64,000 nucleotides of DNA from Bacteroidota bacterium. GTDB taxonomy: Bacteria; Bacteroidota; Bacteroidia; Bacteroidales; Bacteroidaceae. Positions 43,545-51,310 of this stretch are shown here, in pieces. The notes under the pieces were generated by a model, which ran no database searches, had not been told where the DNA came from, and saw only the letters and a program-made list of their open reading frames with translations. The first letter of the stretch is position 1. Each line of letters opens with the position of its first letter. A program made the position numbers and the translations under genes. The stretch spans positions 77,325-141,324 of the forward strand of contig JAFABG010000019.1 of the NCBI GenBank assembly GCA_023426145.1, in the 5' to 3' direction.

Positions 43545-44225
43545 TTAGTCTCTTCTACCCATAAAAATCATGATATAGTAAATCAATGTAGCTAAAGAGC
43601 CCAAAGCAGCAACCACATAGGTATAAGCAGCTGAACGAAGTGCATCTTCTGCTTGCGAATGATTATAAGAATTCGTAATACCAGATGAACTCAACCACAC
43701 AAGCGCACGCTTACTTGCATTGATCTCAACAGGTAAAGTGACAAAACTAAACAGCGTAGTCGTTGCAAACAAGATGATACCTGCCAACAACAGTTGGGGA
43801 AACGAATTAATCAGCAAAATACCGCCTAATAGAATCCAAGTCATTATGGAAGAAGCAAAGTTAACCACCGGAACCAATGCACTACGCATTTTTAACGGAG
43901 CATACATACGTGCATGCTGTACGGCATGTCCACATTCATGAGCTGCTACAGCAGCTGCCATTATGCTAGTACTTTCATAAACACCCTCACTCAGATTTAC
44001 GGTTTTACTTGCAGGATTATAATGGTCAGTGAGTCGACCTGGAGTATGTGTAACCTGCACATCGTCAATACCATTATCACGCAGCATCTTCAGAGCGACA
44101 TCGCGTCCTGTCATACCGTTTCCAGTAGGAATCTTAGAATATTTTTTAAATTTATTCTGCAAATTCATTTGTACCAGCCAACTAACTACGGCAATCCCGA
44201 TAAATAATACCCAATAAGACATCAT
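43545..44225 (-). CDS. Membrane zinc metallopeptidase (YugP/Zn_peptidase_2 family)
   Basis: 226 aa, predicted integral inner-membrane protease. N-terminal TM helix (VLFIGIAVVSWLVQM), then RDVALKMLRDNGIDDVQVTHTPGRLTDHYNPASKTVNLSEGVYESTSIMAAAVAAHECGH, the family's long signature ending in the zinc site HECGH (96-100). Two or three further TM helices follow (MTWILLGGILLINSF; LLLAGIILFATTTLF; YVVAALGSLATLIYYI). Physiological substrate unknown. Single gene with a strong terminator; a TATTTTTG -7 match lies at 44277-44284. ATG at 44222 is an equal alternative start. Confidence 0.88.
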   Translation of the reverse strand: MMSYWVLFIGIAVVSWLVQMNLQNKFKKYSKIPTGNGMTGRDVALKMLRDNGIDDVQVTHTPGRLTDHYNPASKTVNLSEGVYESTSIMAAAVAAHECGHAVQHARMYAPLKMRSALVPVVNFASSIMTWILLGGILLINSFPQLLLAGIILFATTTLFSFVTLPVEINASKRALVWLSSSGITNSYNHSQAEDALRSAAYTYVVAALGSLATLIYYIMIFMGRRD

Positions 44226-44344
44226 ATACTTTTCATTTTAATTATTATTCTATAGAAGTCAAAACAAATTGTTTGCCAAAAATAAAAGGAAACGAGATAT
44301 ACTAGGGTAGTTTTCCTTTGCTTTTATGAAGAATTAGCTAAAAA

Positions 44345-45664
44345 TTAATCAATTGTAAGTTCAACGACTAAATCAATATCCTTAGGAACCTCTGAAAATT
44401 CGAGCAAAATTCCACTTTTGTTTTTACCAAAACGAACGGGAGTTTTATCTTTAAATAATACTGCTTTTTTGATTTTTCGATTTACCAAAGGCAAAAATAA
44501 CACCTTATCTTGTAGATTCAGAATGTGCACATACAATTGATTTCCCTTTTGAGTCGTTACTCCCCAATCATGAGGAGCTACGCCTCCCCCACGAGTTCCA
44601 TAAATTGTTTCCCCATATTTCTCCATCCATTGTCCCATCTCATGGAGGCGCTCTACTGCTACCTCAGGAAGCTCTCCATCAGGCTGAGGACCAATATTCA
44701 TCAACAAGTTCGCATTCTTGCCCGCTGCTTTTACCAAATAATGAATAAGTGTCTTTGCTGATTTATAATTCTGATCTGTAATCTTGTATCCCCACATCCC
44801 GTTCATGGTTTCACAAGTTTCCAGTGGAAGTTGACTTACATGCTGTCCGGAATACCCTGACATATTTTCACCAGGTAGATCTCTTTCAAATATCTGTATA
44901 TCTTCACCAGGATTGGGACTTTGATGATGGTTATTACCAATCAAGCAACCAGGCTGTAGTTTATGGATTAATGCATATTGCTCAGGCAACTCCCAATTAA
45001 AATTAGGATTCTTGTTTTGATCCCACCAACCATCGAACCAAATGGCACGTACAGAACCGTAATTGGTCAGTAACTCTGTCAGTTGATTATTCATAAACTG
45101 ATAATAACTTTTCCAATTACCCTTAGGATTGGGACGGCCAGTACCGTGTCCGGTTTCTCCCCAAGGATAATCTTCTCTGGACCAATCAAGATGTGAATAG
45201 TACAGATGAAGCTTTATTCCTTGCTTCTGACAGGCAACTGCCAGTTCTTTAACGATATCTCGCTTAAAAGGAGTGGCTTTAACAATATTAAAATCAGAGT
45301 ACTTTGTATCAAACATTGAAAAGCCATCGTGATGACGTGACGTTAAACAAATATATTTAGCCCCAGATGCCTTGATAGCAGCAACCCATTTATCGGCATT
45401 AAATTTTGAAGGATAAAAACCACCTGCCAGTTTGGCATACTCTTTATAATTTAAATTATTAATGTTCATAGTCCATTCACCAGTGGCTAGCATAGCATAA
45501 ACTCCCCAATGAAGAAATATGCCGAACTTATCGTCTTGAAATTCCTGACGAGATTTTAGATTTTCATCTGTAGGATGATAGGCAGGCTGTGCTAAAAGTG
45601 GAGAAGAAAATCCCAAACTAAGACTTAGTAGAGATAAAAGGATAAGGAGATGTGTTTTCATCAT
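44345..45664 (-). CDS. Alpha-L-fucosidase, glycoside hydrolase family 29
   Basis: Exported retaining alpha-L-fucosidase of 439 aa. Signal peptide LLSLLSLSLGFSSPLLAQ. The catalytic domain has DDKFGIFLHWGVYAMLATGEW, TSRHHDGFSMFDTKYSDFN (sugar-binding His residues) and VRAIWFDGWWDQ, where Asp211 is the expected nucleophile. GKNANLLMNIGPQPDGELP precedes a C-terminal beta-domain. Releases fucose from host or dietary glycans. It is not inside a Sus-like locus here: it follows purA, separated from it by a strong terminator. Confidence 0.93.
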   Translation of the reverse strand: MMKTHLLILLSLLSLSLGFSSPLLAQPAYHPTDENLKSRQEFQDDKFGIFLHWGVYAMLATGEWTMNINNLNYKEYAKLAGGFYPSKFNADKWVAAIKASGAKYICLTSRHHDGFSMFDTKYSDFNIVKATPFKRDIVKELAVACQKQGIKLHLYYSHLDWSREDYPWGETGHGTGRPNPKGNWKSYYQFMNNQLTELLTNYGSVRAIWFDGWWDQNKNPNFNWELPEQYALIHKLQPGCLIGNNHHQSPNPGEDIQIFERDLPGENMSGYSGQHVSQLPLETCETMNGMWGYKITDQNYKSAKTLIHYLVKAAGKNANLLMNIGPQPDGELPEVAVERLHEMGQWMEKYGETIYGTRGGGVAPHDWGVTTQKGNQLYVHILNLQDKVLFLPLVNRKIKKAVLFKDKTPVRFGKNKSGILLEFSEVPKDIDLVVELTID

Positions 45665-45707
45665 GAAGTTATATTACATTAAGGGAATTAAGATGAGAAA
45701 AACAAAA

Positions 45708-45735
45708 AGGCGGAGCAATTTACATTTCTCCGCCT
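45708..45735 (-). terminator. Terminator of purA
   Basis: 8-bp G+C-rich stem AGGCGGAG (45708-45715) / CTCCGCCT (45728-45735) followed on the minus strand by a T-rich run; about 50 bases after the purA stop and before the fucosidase gene. Confidence 0.85.
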
Positions 45736-45783
45736 CTCATTAAGTTATAGATCAAAGTTATTCTATGAAAAAATAACTCCTTC

Positions 45784-47055
45784 TTATTCTTCAGTATAAC
45801 GTTCAATAGTTTGTGCTCTGTCCGGTCCTACAGATACAATCTTGATTTCAACACCAAGTTGTTCCTCTAAGAAAGTCAGATATGCATTAAATTCTTCAGG
45901 GAATTCATCTTCACTTTGCATCTTTGTCATATCTGTCTTCCAACCAGGTAGTTCTGCATATACAGGTTCTGCACCCTCATTAATGTCGTAGGGGAAATAA
46001 TCAATTTCTTCTCCATCAACCTTATAAGAAACACAAGCCTTAATCGTATCAAATGTGTCAAGCACATCACTCTTCATCATAATCAACTTGGTTACTCCAT
46101 TGATCATGACTGAATATTTCAAAGCAACTAGATCAATCCATCCACAACGACGTTTACGTCCTGTAACTGAACCGAATTCATGTCCTAGTGTGCACATCTT
46201 ATCGCCAGTCTCATCGAACAACTCTGTTGGGAAAGGACCTGAACCAACACGGGTACAGTAAGCTTTAAAAATACCATAAACCTCGCCAATACGATTCGGA
46301 GCAACTCCCAAACCTGTGCAAGCACCGGCACAAACCGTATTTGAGGAAGTAACAAAAGGATATGAACCAAAATCAATATCAAGCATTGTTCCTTGAGCGC
46401 CTTCACAAAGTACACTCTTATTCTCTTTCAAATAATTATTGACTTCATGCTCACTATCTACGAAATGGAATTGTTTAAGGTATTCAATACCTTCCATCCA
46501 TGCTTTTTCTAATTCAGTTAGATCGTATTCATAGTTCAAGCTCTTCAAGATTTGTTCATGACGAGCTTTAGCTGCATTGTATTTCTCTTCGAAATGATTA
46601 AGAATATCACCAACACGAACCCCATTACGGCTTACTTTATCGGTATAAGTTGGACCAATACCTTTTCCAGTAGTTCCTACTTTTGCATCCCCTTTAGCAG
46701 ACTCATAAGCAGCATCTAGAATGCGGTGAGTAGGTAAGATTAGATGAGCTTTCTTTGAAATGTGTAAACGTTCTTTCAATGGATGTCCCGATGCTTCTAA
46801 TGCCTCAGCCTCTGCTTTGAAAAGAGCTGGATCAAGCACTACACCGTTACCAATAATATTTACTTTGTCTCCCTGAAATATACCGGAAGGAATGGAACGA
46901 AGTACATATTTCTGTCCTTCGAACTCAAGCGTATGACCGGCATTGGGACCACCCTGAAAACGAGCGACCACATCATACTTAGGTGTTAATACGTCGACTA
47001 CTTTTCCTTTTCCTTCGTCGCCCCATTGTAATCCTAATAGTACATCTACTTTCAT
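45784..47055 (-). CDS. purA: Adenylosuccinate synthetase
   Basis: First step from IMP to AMP: IMP + aspartate + GTP to adenylosuccinate, cytoplasmic homodimer, 423 aa. GTP loop GDEGKGK at 12-18, then FQGGPNAGHTL, GTTGKGIGPTYTDKVSR, GAQGTMLDIDFGSYPFVTSSN, TGRKRRCGWID and GPDRAQTI. Starts with ATG overlapping the TGA of the Fur-family gene (ATGA), so it is translationally coupled to that regulator. Ends at a strong terminator. Confidence 0.97.
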   Translation of the reverse strand: MKVDVLLGLQWGDEGKGKVVDVLTPKYDVVARFQGGPNAGHTLEFEGQKYVLRSIPSGIFQGDKVNIIGNGVVLDPALFKAEAEALEASGHPLKERLHISKKAHLILPTHRILDAAYESAKGDAKVGTTGKGIGPTYTDKVSRNGVRVGDILNHFEEKYNAAKARHEQILKSLNYEYDLTELEKAWMEGIEYLKQFHFVDSEHEVNNYLKENKSVLCEGAQGTMLDIDFGSYPFVTSSNTVCAGACTGLGVAPNRIGEVYGIFKAYCTRVGSGPFPTELFDETGDKMCTLGHEFGSVTGRKRRCGWIDLVALKYSVMINGVTKLIMMKSDVLDTFDTIKACVSYKVDGEEIDYFPYDINEGAEPVYAELPGWKTDMTKMQSEDEFPEEFNAYLTFLEEQLGVEIKIVSVGPDRAQTIERYTEE

Positions 47056-47543
47056 TTTTCTTTTTTATTGTTGTTACTAACTTTTTTCCGTTTATTAGCT
47101 CTGTCGCACTTGCTACACAATCCGTATATATAAAGAGAATAATGCGAAAGTTGGAAGCGGCTTAACTTTGTGTTCTCAATGGCATGCTGCAATTCCTCAT
47201 TCTGAAATTCAGTCACCTTGCCACATTGAGTACATATTTGATGATGGTGCGTTTCGCGATTATAAGATTTTTCGTATTGGGAGGAGGTACCAAACTGATG
47301 CTTTATGATGAGTCTGGCATTGATAAGCAGAATAATGGTATTATACAGAGTTGCCCGACTGACTCGGAAGTTCTCCTGATCCATCATCCGCGAATAAAGC
47401 ATATCGATATCGAAGTGTCCGTCGATGGAGTAGATAGTATCGAGTATTGCATAACGTTCGGGAGTCTTACGATGCCCGTTCGCTGTGAGATATTCAGTGA
47501 ATATCTGCCTTACTGTATCTTTCACATTTTGAGTTTCCATCAT
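47052..47543 (-). CDS. Fur-family transcriptional regulator
   Basis: Metal-dependent repressor family, about 163 aa. Winged helix at about 1-85 (ANGHRKTPERYAILDTIYSIDGHFDIDMLYSRM; FRVSRATLYNTIILLINARLI), then the dimerisation domain with metal-site His residues (RETHHHQICTQCGKVTEF) and a structural Cys4-type zinc site (CTQC, CSKC), ending in a Lys/Arg/Asn tail. An upstream frame reaching 47672 codes an unlikely hydrophobic extension and includes the promoter; ATG at 47543 or 47540 fits the family. A perfect promoter and a tandem 12-bp repeat lie immediately upstream. Coupled to purA, so a role beyond iron, possibly redox or purine related, is conceivable. Confidence 0.88.
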   Translation of the reverse strand: MMETQNVKDTVRQIFTEYLTANGHRKTPERYAILDTIYSIDGHFDIDMLYSRMMDQENFRVSRATLYNTIILLINARLIIKHQFGTSSQYEKSYNRETHHHQICTQCGKVTEFQNEELQHAIENTKLSRFQLSHYSLYIYGLCSKCDRANKRKKVSNNNKKEK

Positions 47544-47552
47544 CAGCACGAG

Positions 47553-47576
47553 AATTAGCGCGAAAATTAGCGCGAA
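47553..47576 (-). repeat. Perfect 12-bp tandem repeat at the Fur-like gene start
   Basis: AATTAGCGCGAA occurs twice head to tail (47553-47564, 47565-47576), between the -7 box and the start codon, covering the expected transcription start. Likely an operator. The G+C-rich unit stands out from its A+T-rich surroundings. Confidence 0.75.
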
Positions 47577-47606
47577 CAAAGTTAAGCCTTTTTTGTGGAA
47601 AGCAAA
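47577..47606 (-). promoter_or_regulatory. Promoter of the Fur-like gene and purA
   Basis: On the minus strand TTTG (complement of 47603-47606), 18 bases, TAACTTTG (complement of 47577-47584); both elements match the Bacteroides consensus. It touches the tandem repeat. Confidence 0.7.
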
Positions 47607-47757
47607 AGAAAATTTAAGAAAAGTGGTGGGGGCTAAAAATAAGTAATAGACAAAGAACAACATCAACTTCATACATAATAAGGTGGTATACCTCTAATCT
47701 TTTTATGCCATGAAGTCAAATCTTCCCCTTTATCTATTACCTATTACAAACTATAAT

Positions 47758-48429
47758 CTATAGCTCACTGCTGTCGACTTCTTCCTTCACCATATTATAA
47801 AGCATCTGCTCAGCTTGATCTGTAGAATCTGCCATACTTTCCACTAAACGGCATACTTGAAAAGCATGCGCCTCGCTATGTTCCATATATTTTCGAACGG
47901 CCAATACAGCAGCATTTCGTACATGATAACTTTCTGAATGAATAGCGCAAAGGGCTTGATCAAGCAATTCTCCAGAGGCTCTTTCTGTCATATCGCCCTT
48001 TTTCATGAGAAGACGAGAAGCCGTCAAAAAGCCACAGGTTTGCACATATTCCTGTTCATCAGCAATCCAGTTGAAGGATTTTGCTGCTGCATAGGGTAAG
48101 TACTGAAAAAGATTCATACAAGTTAACTCAGCGATCTCAATATTATGAATACTTTCTACCCAAATATCAGCGATCTCTGGATAAAAAGTATCAATGGGTT
48201 GGAGCATTCCTGCCATTATTTTGCACTCACGAATATCCTCTTTCCACAATGCTTGTGCCAAATCATGATTTTTATCATAAGTCTCGACAATGCTTTTAAT
48301 ACGCGGAACCTCAACTCCAAAATTAAGTTTATACACCAAGCCTTTTTCACGCATACTTTGAGACACAGCTCCATTCATAGAGAGACGAAGCTGTGTTTTT
48401 ATTTCCTTGAGTTGTTCTTTAATATCCAT
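47758..48429 (-). CDS. AlkD-like DNA alkylation repair family protein
   Basis: 223 aa, all-helical HEAT-like fold. The segment VYKLNFGVEVPRIKSIVETYDKNHDLAQALWKEDIRECKIMAGML matches the DNA alkylation repair (AlkD/AlkC-like) family, in which a DNA glycosylase removes alkylated bases. Later helices: LDQALCAIHSESYHVRNAAVLAVRKYMEHSE. Catalytic residues of true AlkD cannot be assigned with confidence, so the protein may only share the fold. Starts 10 bp after the DPP III gene and is probably co-transcribed with it. Confidence 0.65.
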   Translation of the reverse strand: MDIKEQLKEIKTQLRLSMNGAVSQSMREKGLVYKLNFGVEVPRIKSIVETYDKNHDLAQALWKEDIRECKIMAGMLQPIDTFYPEIADIWVESIHNIEIAELTCMNLFQYLPYAAAKSFNWIADEQEYVQTCGFLTASRLLMKKGDMTERASGELLDQALCAIHSESYHVRNAAVLAVRKYMEHSEAHAFQVCRLVESMADSTDQAEQMLYNMVKEEVDSSEL

Positions 48430-48439
48430 TTTTTCAACT

Positions 48440-50488
48440 TCAATTATTTACAGAAGGTAATGAAGAGTAATCTTTGCTATAACGCAACATTTGTTCGGCA
48501 TAACCTTCGCTATAAGATACGGTAACATCTGTGATGTTCCCATCTTTATCAGTCACTAAGTTATATACGGGGTTCACAAAACCTTTATAGGGAGCAAGAT
48601 TCAACTTTTTATAGCGTTCCAACACTTCTTCATGCAAAGTAGGATCTACTTTCACTGCATAATTTTCAACGAGTGCCCGAGCACCTTCAAAATCACCGGT
48701 CGATTTGATCCGTTGAATTTCAGCTAGAAGTTCACCGAATAATCGACGCACTTCTTTGTAGTCGTTGACAACAACGTAAGTTTTACCCTCTTTCTTTACC
48801 ATCTCGACCACCTTGTTAGCTGCCCCTTTCTCAAAGACCCAACGAGCTATCAACTGTCGATTACGCATGTGCGCTTCCTCTATATTATTCCCGGGCTCGA
48901 TGCGTACCAATTGAGTCATCAAACCATTCATTAAGAAAGTATAGTATTCTGCTTTGTATGCTTCAGCATCAGGAATAAGTTTAAGTTCCACTAGTTTTGG
49001 ATCAGCCACATAGTATAATCCAAACAAGTCGGCACGAGCCTCCTCAATAGTAGACCCATAAGCTTTTAACGCATCAGGATCAACCCCAGGAAGTAATTTT
49101 CCAGAACCATGACCTAAACATTCATGCAAATCAGTATGAAGTTCACCTGTTAGATCTCCATATTTATCTATTCGCTTTCTTTCTTCGTCACTCCAGACAA
49201 ATTCTTCATTGAATCCATTGCCATGAGCTGCTTTATTATAAGCATCTGTTATATTACTAATCGTTACAGATTTAGATCCGTAATGTGCACGAATCCAATT
49301 TGCATTGGGTAGATTAATACCAATAGCTGTAGCCGGATATAAGTCCCCAGCAAGAATAGCCGCAGTTATAACCTTAGCCGACACGCCTTTCACTTTTTCT
49401 TTCTTATATGACTGATCAACTGGAGAGTGGTCTTCAAACCATTGAGCATTGCTACTAATCACTTCTGTTCGATGAGTAGCTCCAAGATCTTTAAAGTTGA
49501 CTAAAGATTCCCAACTAGCTTTCATTCCCAATGGGTCACCATAACTTTCGGTAAATCCATTCACAAAATCAATTCTTGAATCCAAATCTTTCACCCAAAG
49601 AATAGCATATTCATCAAAATCCTTTAAACTACCAGTTTCATAAAATTGAACAAGCTTGTTTATTACCGCTTTCTGTGCATCATTTTCAGCTACAGTTTCT
49701 GCTTTCTTTAGCCAATATACTATTTTTTCAAGGGCTTTTGTATAAAGTCCTCCAACTTTCCAAACCTTTTCCTGAAGTTTTCCATCTTCCTTTACCAAAC
49801 GACTATTAAGCCCATAAGAAACCGGTGTCTCATCTTTGGAATCTTTCATTGCTTTGTAAAATTCTTCAGCTTCGTCTTGCGTAACTCCATCATAATAATT
49901 ACATGCAGAAGTAAGCACAAGGTCTTCTCCATCCGCTTGATTCACTCTCTTCGACATCACTGCAGGATCAAAGATCACTGGAAAAAGCTCTTCACAAAGA
50001 TTTTCTGGAGTTTGTCCCTCAGACAATGGAAGCAATTGAGGATCTAGCTCTACCACAGCTTGTTTGAGAAAAGCTTGCGAGAAGTTAGGCACAAACTTCT
50101 CCATACCATAATGATGATGAATACCATTAGAAAACCACACTCTCTTCAGGTACACTTCCATATTTTTGAAGTCAGAAGTTGTTTTATCTCCTTGATAATT
50201 GAGATAGATAGATTCAAGCATCCGACGGATTTTCAGATTATATTTTCCATTCTGGTCAAACAATATATCACGTCCTTCAAGAGCAGCCTGTGTGAGATAA
50301 TAAACAAATTCTTTCTGTTTAAGCGTCAAGGTTTCAAATTCCGGAACCTTATAACGCAATATTTGTAAGTCTGCAAATTTTTCCACGTTATAATCAAATT
50401 TATCTGCGTCAGCAGTTGTTGTTTTAGCACCTCCACACGACACTAATGTCATAGCGGTAACTGCCATAATCATGCACTGTTTTTTCAT
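48440..50488 (-). CDS. Dipeptidyl peptidase III (M49), lipoprotein form
   Basis: Zinc exopeptidase that removes dipeptides from peptide N-termini, about 682 aa. M49 zinc motif HECLGH at about 455-460, with the third ligand in TIEEARADLFGLYY. The substrate-groove segment NAQWFEDHSPVD and the start of the catalytic lobe WIRAHYGSKSV are present. N-terminal lipobox AMTLVSC predicts a membrane-anchored form. The frame extends to 50578, but that part covers the preceding gene's terminator; ATG at 50488 or 50491 places the signal peptide at the terminus. B. thetaiotaomicron DPP III (BT_1846, from memory) is a characterised relative. Confidence 0.93.
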   Translation of the reverse strand: MKKQCMIMAVTAMTLVSCGGAKTTTADADKFDYNVEKFADLQILRYKVPEFETLTLKQKEFVYYLTQAALEGRDILFDQNGKYNLKIRRMLESIYLNYQGDKTTSDFKNMEVYLKRVWFSNGIHHHYGMEKFVPNFSQAFLKQAVVELDPQLLPLSEGQTPENLCEELFPVIFDPAVMSKRVNQADGEDLVLTSACNYYDGVTQDEAEEFYKAMKDSKDETPVSYGLNSRLVKEDGKLQEKVWKVGGLYTKALEKIVYWLKKAETVAENDAQKAVINKLVQFYETGSLKDFDEYAILWVKDLDSRIDFVNGFTESYGDPLGMKASWESLVNFKDLGATHRTEVISSNAQWFEDHSPVDQSYKKEKVKGVSAKVITAAILAGDLYPATAIGINLPNANWIRAHYGSKSVTISNITDAYNKAAHGNGFNEEFVWSDEERKRIDKYGDLTGELHTDLHECLGHGSGKLLPGVDPDALKAYGSTIEEARADLFGLYYVADPKLVELKLIPDAEAYKAEYYTFLMNGLMTQLVRIEPGNNIEEAHMRNRQLIARWVFEKGAANKVVEMVKKEGKTYVVVNDYKEVRRLFGELLAEIQRIKSTGDFEGARALVENYAVKVDPTLHEEVLERYKKLNLAPYKGFVNPVYNLVTDKDGNITDVTVSYSEGYAEQMLRYSKDYSSLPSVNN

Positions 50489-50518
50489 CATAAGTAGGTA
50501 TTGATTAAAATAAGAAAA

Positions 50519-50555
50519 GGAATTATCCCCGAACTCTTCATTCAGAGGTAATTCC
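50519..50555 (-). terminator. Terminator of the AraC-type gene
   Basis: Stem GGAATTA (50519-50525) / TAATTCC (50549-50555), extended by two G-C pairs past a one-base bulge; followed on the minus strand by CCTTTTCTTATTTT. It lies 26 bases after the AraC-type stop. Confidence 0.65.
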
Positions 50556-50580
50556 TTTCGGTTAGCATCGGAAAACACTA

Positions 50581-51042
50581 TTATTTCTTATCACCGTGTT
50601 TCTTGCGATATCCATTAGGAGTTTCACCAACATTTTTGTAGAATGCAGCATAAAAAGATTGACGATTTGCAAAGCCAACCATTGCACTGATTTCTTCTAC
50701 ATTCTTGTCGGCATAACGCTTATCTGTTAACAAATGAAGAGCATCTTTCACTCTGTATTCGTTCAACAAACAAGAGTAGTTCATACCAAAGCGAGAATTA
50801 ACTACTGCTGAAAGATAACGAGTATTAGTTTTCAATTCTTTTGCCAAATCCTTTGCTGAATAATCAGGATCTTTGTACTTCTTTTGTACAACAACAATGT
50901 TCAGAATCTTGTCATACAACTCGTCTGCCAACTCCGGTCTGATCAAAGATCGGTACGCAGCTTTCTTTTCTTTCTTCTCTCTCAAATTGTAGGGACGTTT
51001 CTTTGAACCATCCTCTACGTTTTTGTTCTCTAAATCACTCAT
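50581..51042 (-). CDS. AraC-type helix-turn-helix protein without a sensor domain
   Basis: 153 aa. A Lys/Arg/Glu-rich N-terminal tail (about 1-30) is followed by a single AraC/XylS DNA-binding domain: PDYSAKDLAKELKTNTRYLSAVVNSRFGMNYSCLLNEYRVKDALHLL (first HTH) and NVEEISAMVGFANRQSFYAAFYKNVGETPNGYRKKHG (second HTH). No ligand or receiver domain, so activity may depend on its level or a partner. Upstream are three spaced GTTAC/GTAAC sites (51072-51106). Divergent from recQ. Target genes unknown. Confidence 0.85.
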   Translation of the reverse strand: MSDLENKNVEDGSKKRPYNLREKKEKKAAYRSLIRPELADELYDKILNIVVVQKKYKDPDYSAKDLAKELKTNTRYLSAVVNSRFGMNYSCLLNEYRVKDALHLLTDKRYADKNVEEISAMVGFANRQSFYAAFYKNVGETPNGYRKKHGDKK

Positions 51043-51280
51043 TGAATTAACTGGTTAGGGTTTGTTTATTAGTTACTAATCGCTTATTCGTAACTTTATA
51101 TGTTACAAATGTCTTACTTTTTTTTTAAACTCACAATTATTTTGTGCGTTTTTTTTATAATAAAACAATCAAAAACCTTGAAAAGTAGGCAATGAAGTAA
51201 AATAATAAGAAACTTTAACTCTTTACGTATTCATTTTGAGACATAAATTGAGACATGATGAAGATTACTAAATAAAAGTG

Positions 51281-51288
51281 TACCTTTG
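51281..51288 (+). promoter_or_regulatory. -7 box of recQ
   Basis: TACCTTTG, perfect TAnnTTTG. It lies downstream of a possible GTG start at 51278, so that start cannot be used; the ATG at 51311 is 22 bases after the box. Confidence 0.6.
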
Positions 51289-51310
51289 CCATAAAGTTCA
51301 TACAAAAGAA

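Noticed and set aside
47544..47672. Hydrophobic N-terminal extension of the Fur-family protein
   Set aside because: It covers the promoter and tandem repeat and is foreign to the Fur family.
50489..50578. N-terminal extension of DPP III
   Set aside because: It would translate the terminator of the preceding gene and bury the lipoprotein signal peptide.
51278..51310. GTG start for RecQ
   Set aside because: The -7 box TACCTTTG lies after this GTG, so the codon is unlikely to be transcribed; the ATG at 51311 fits the family.
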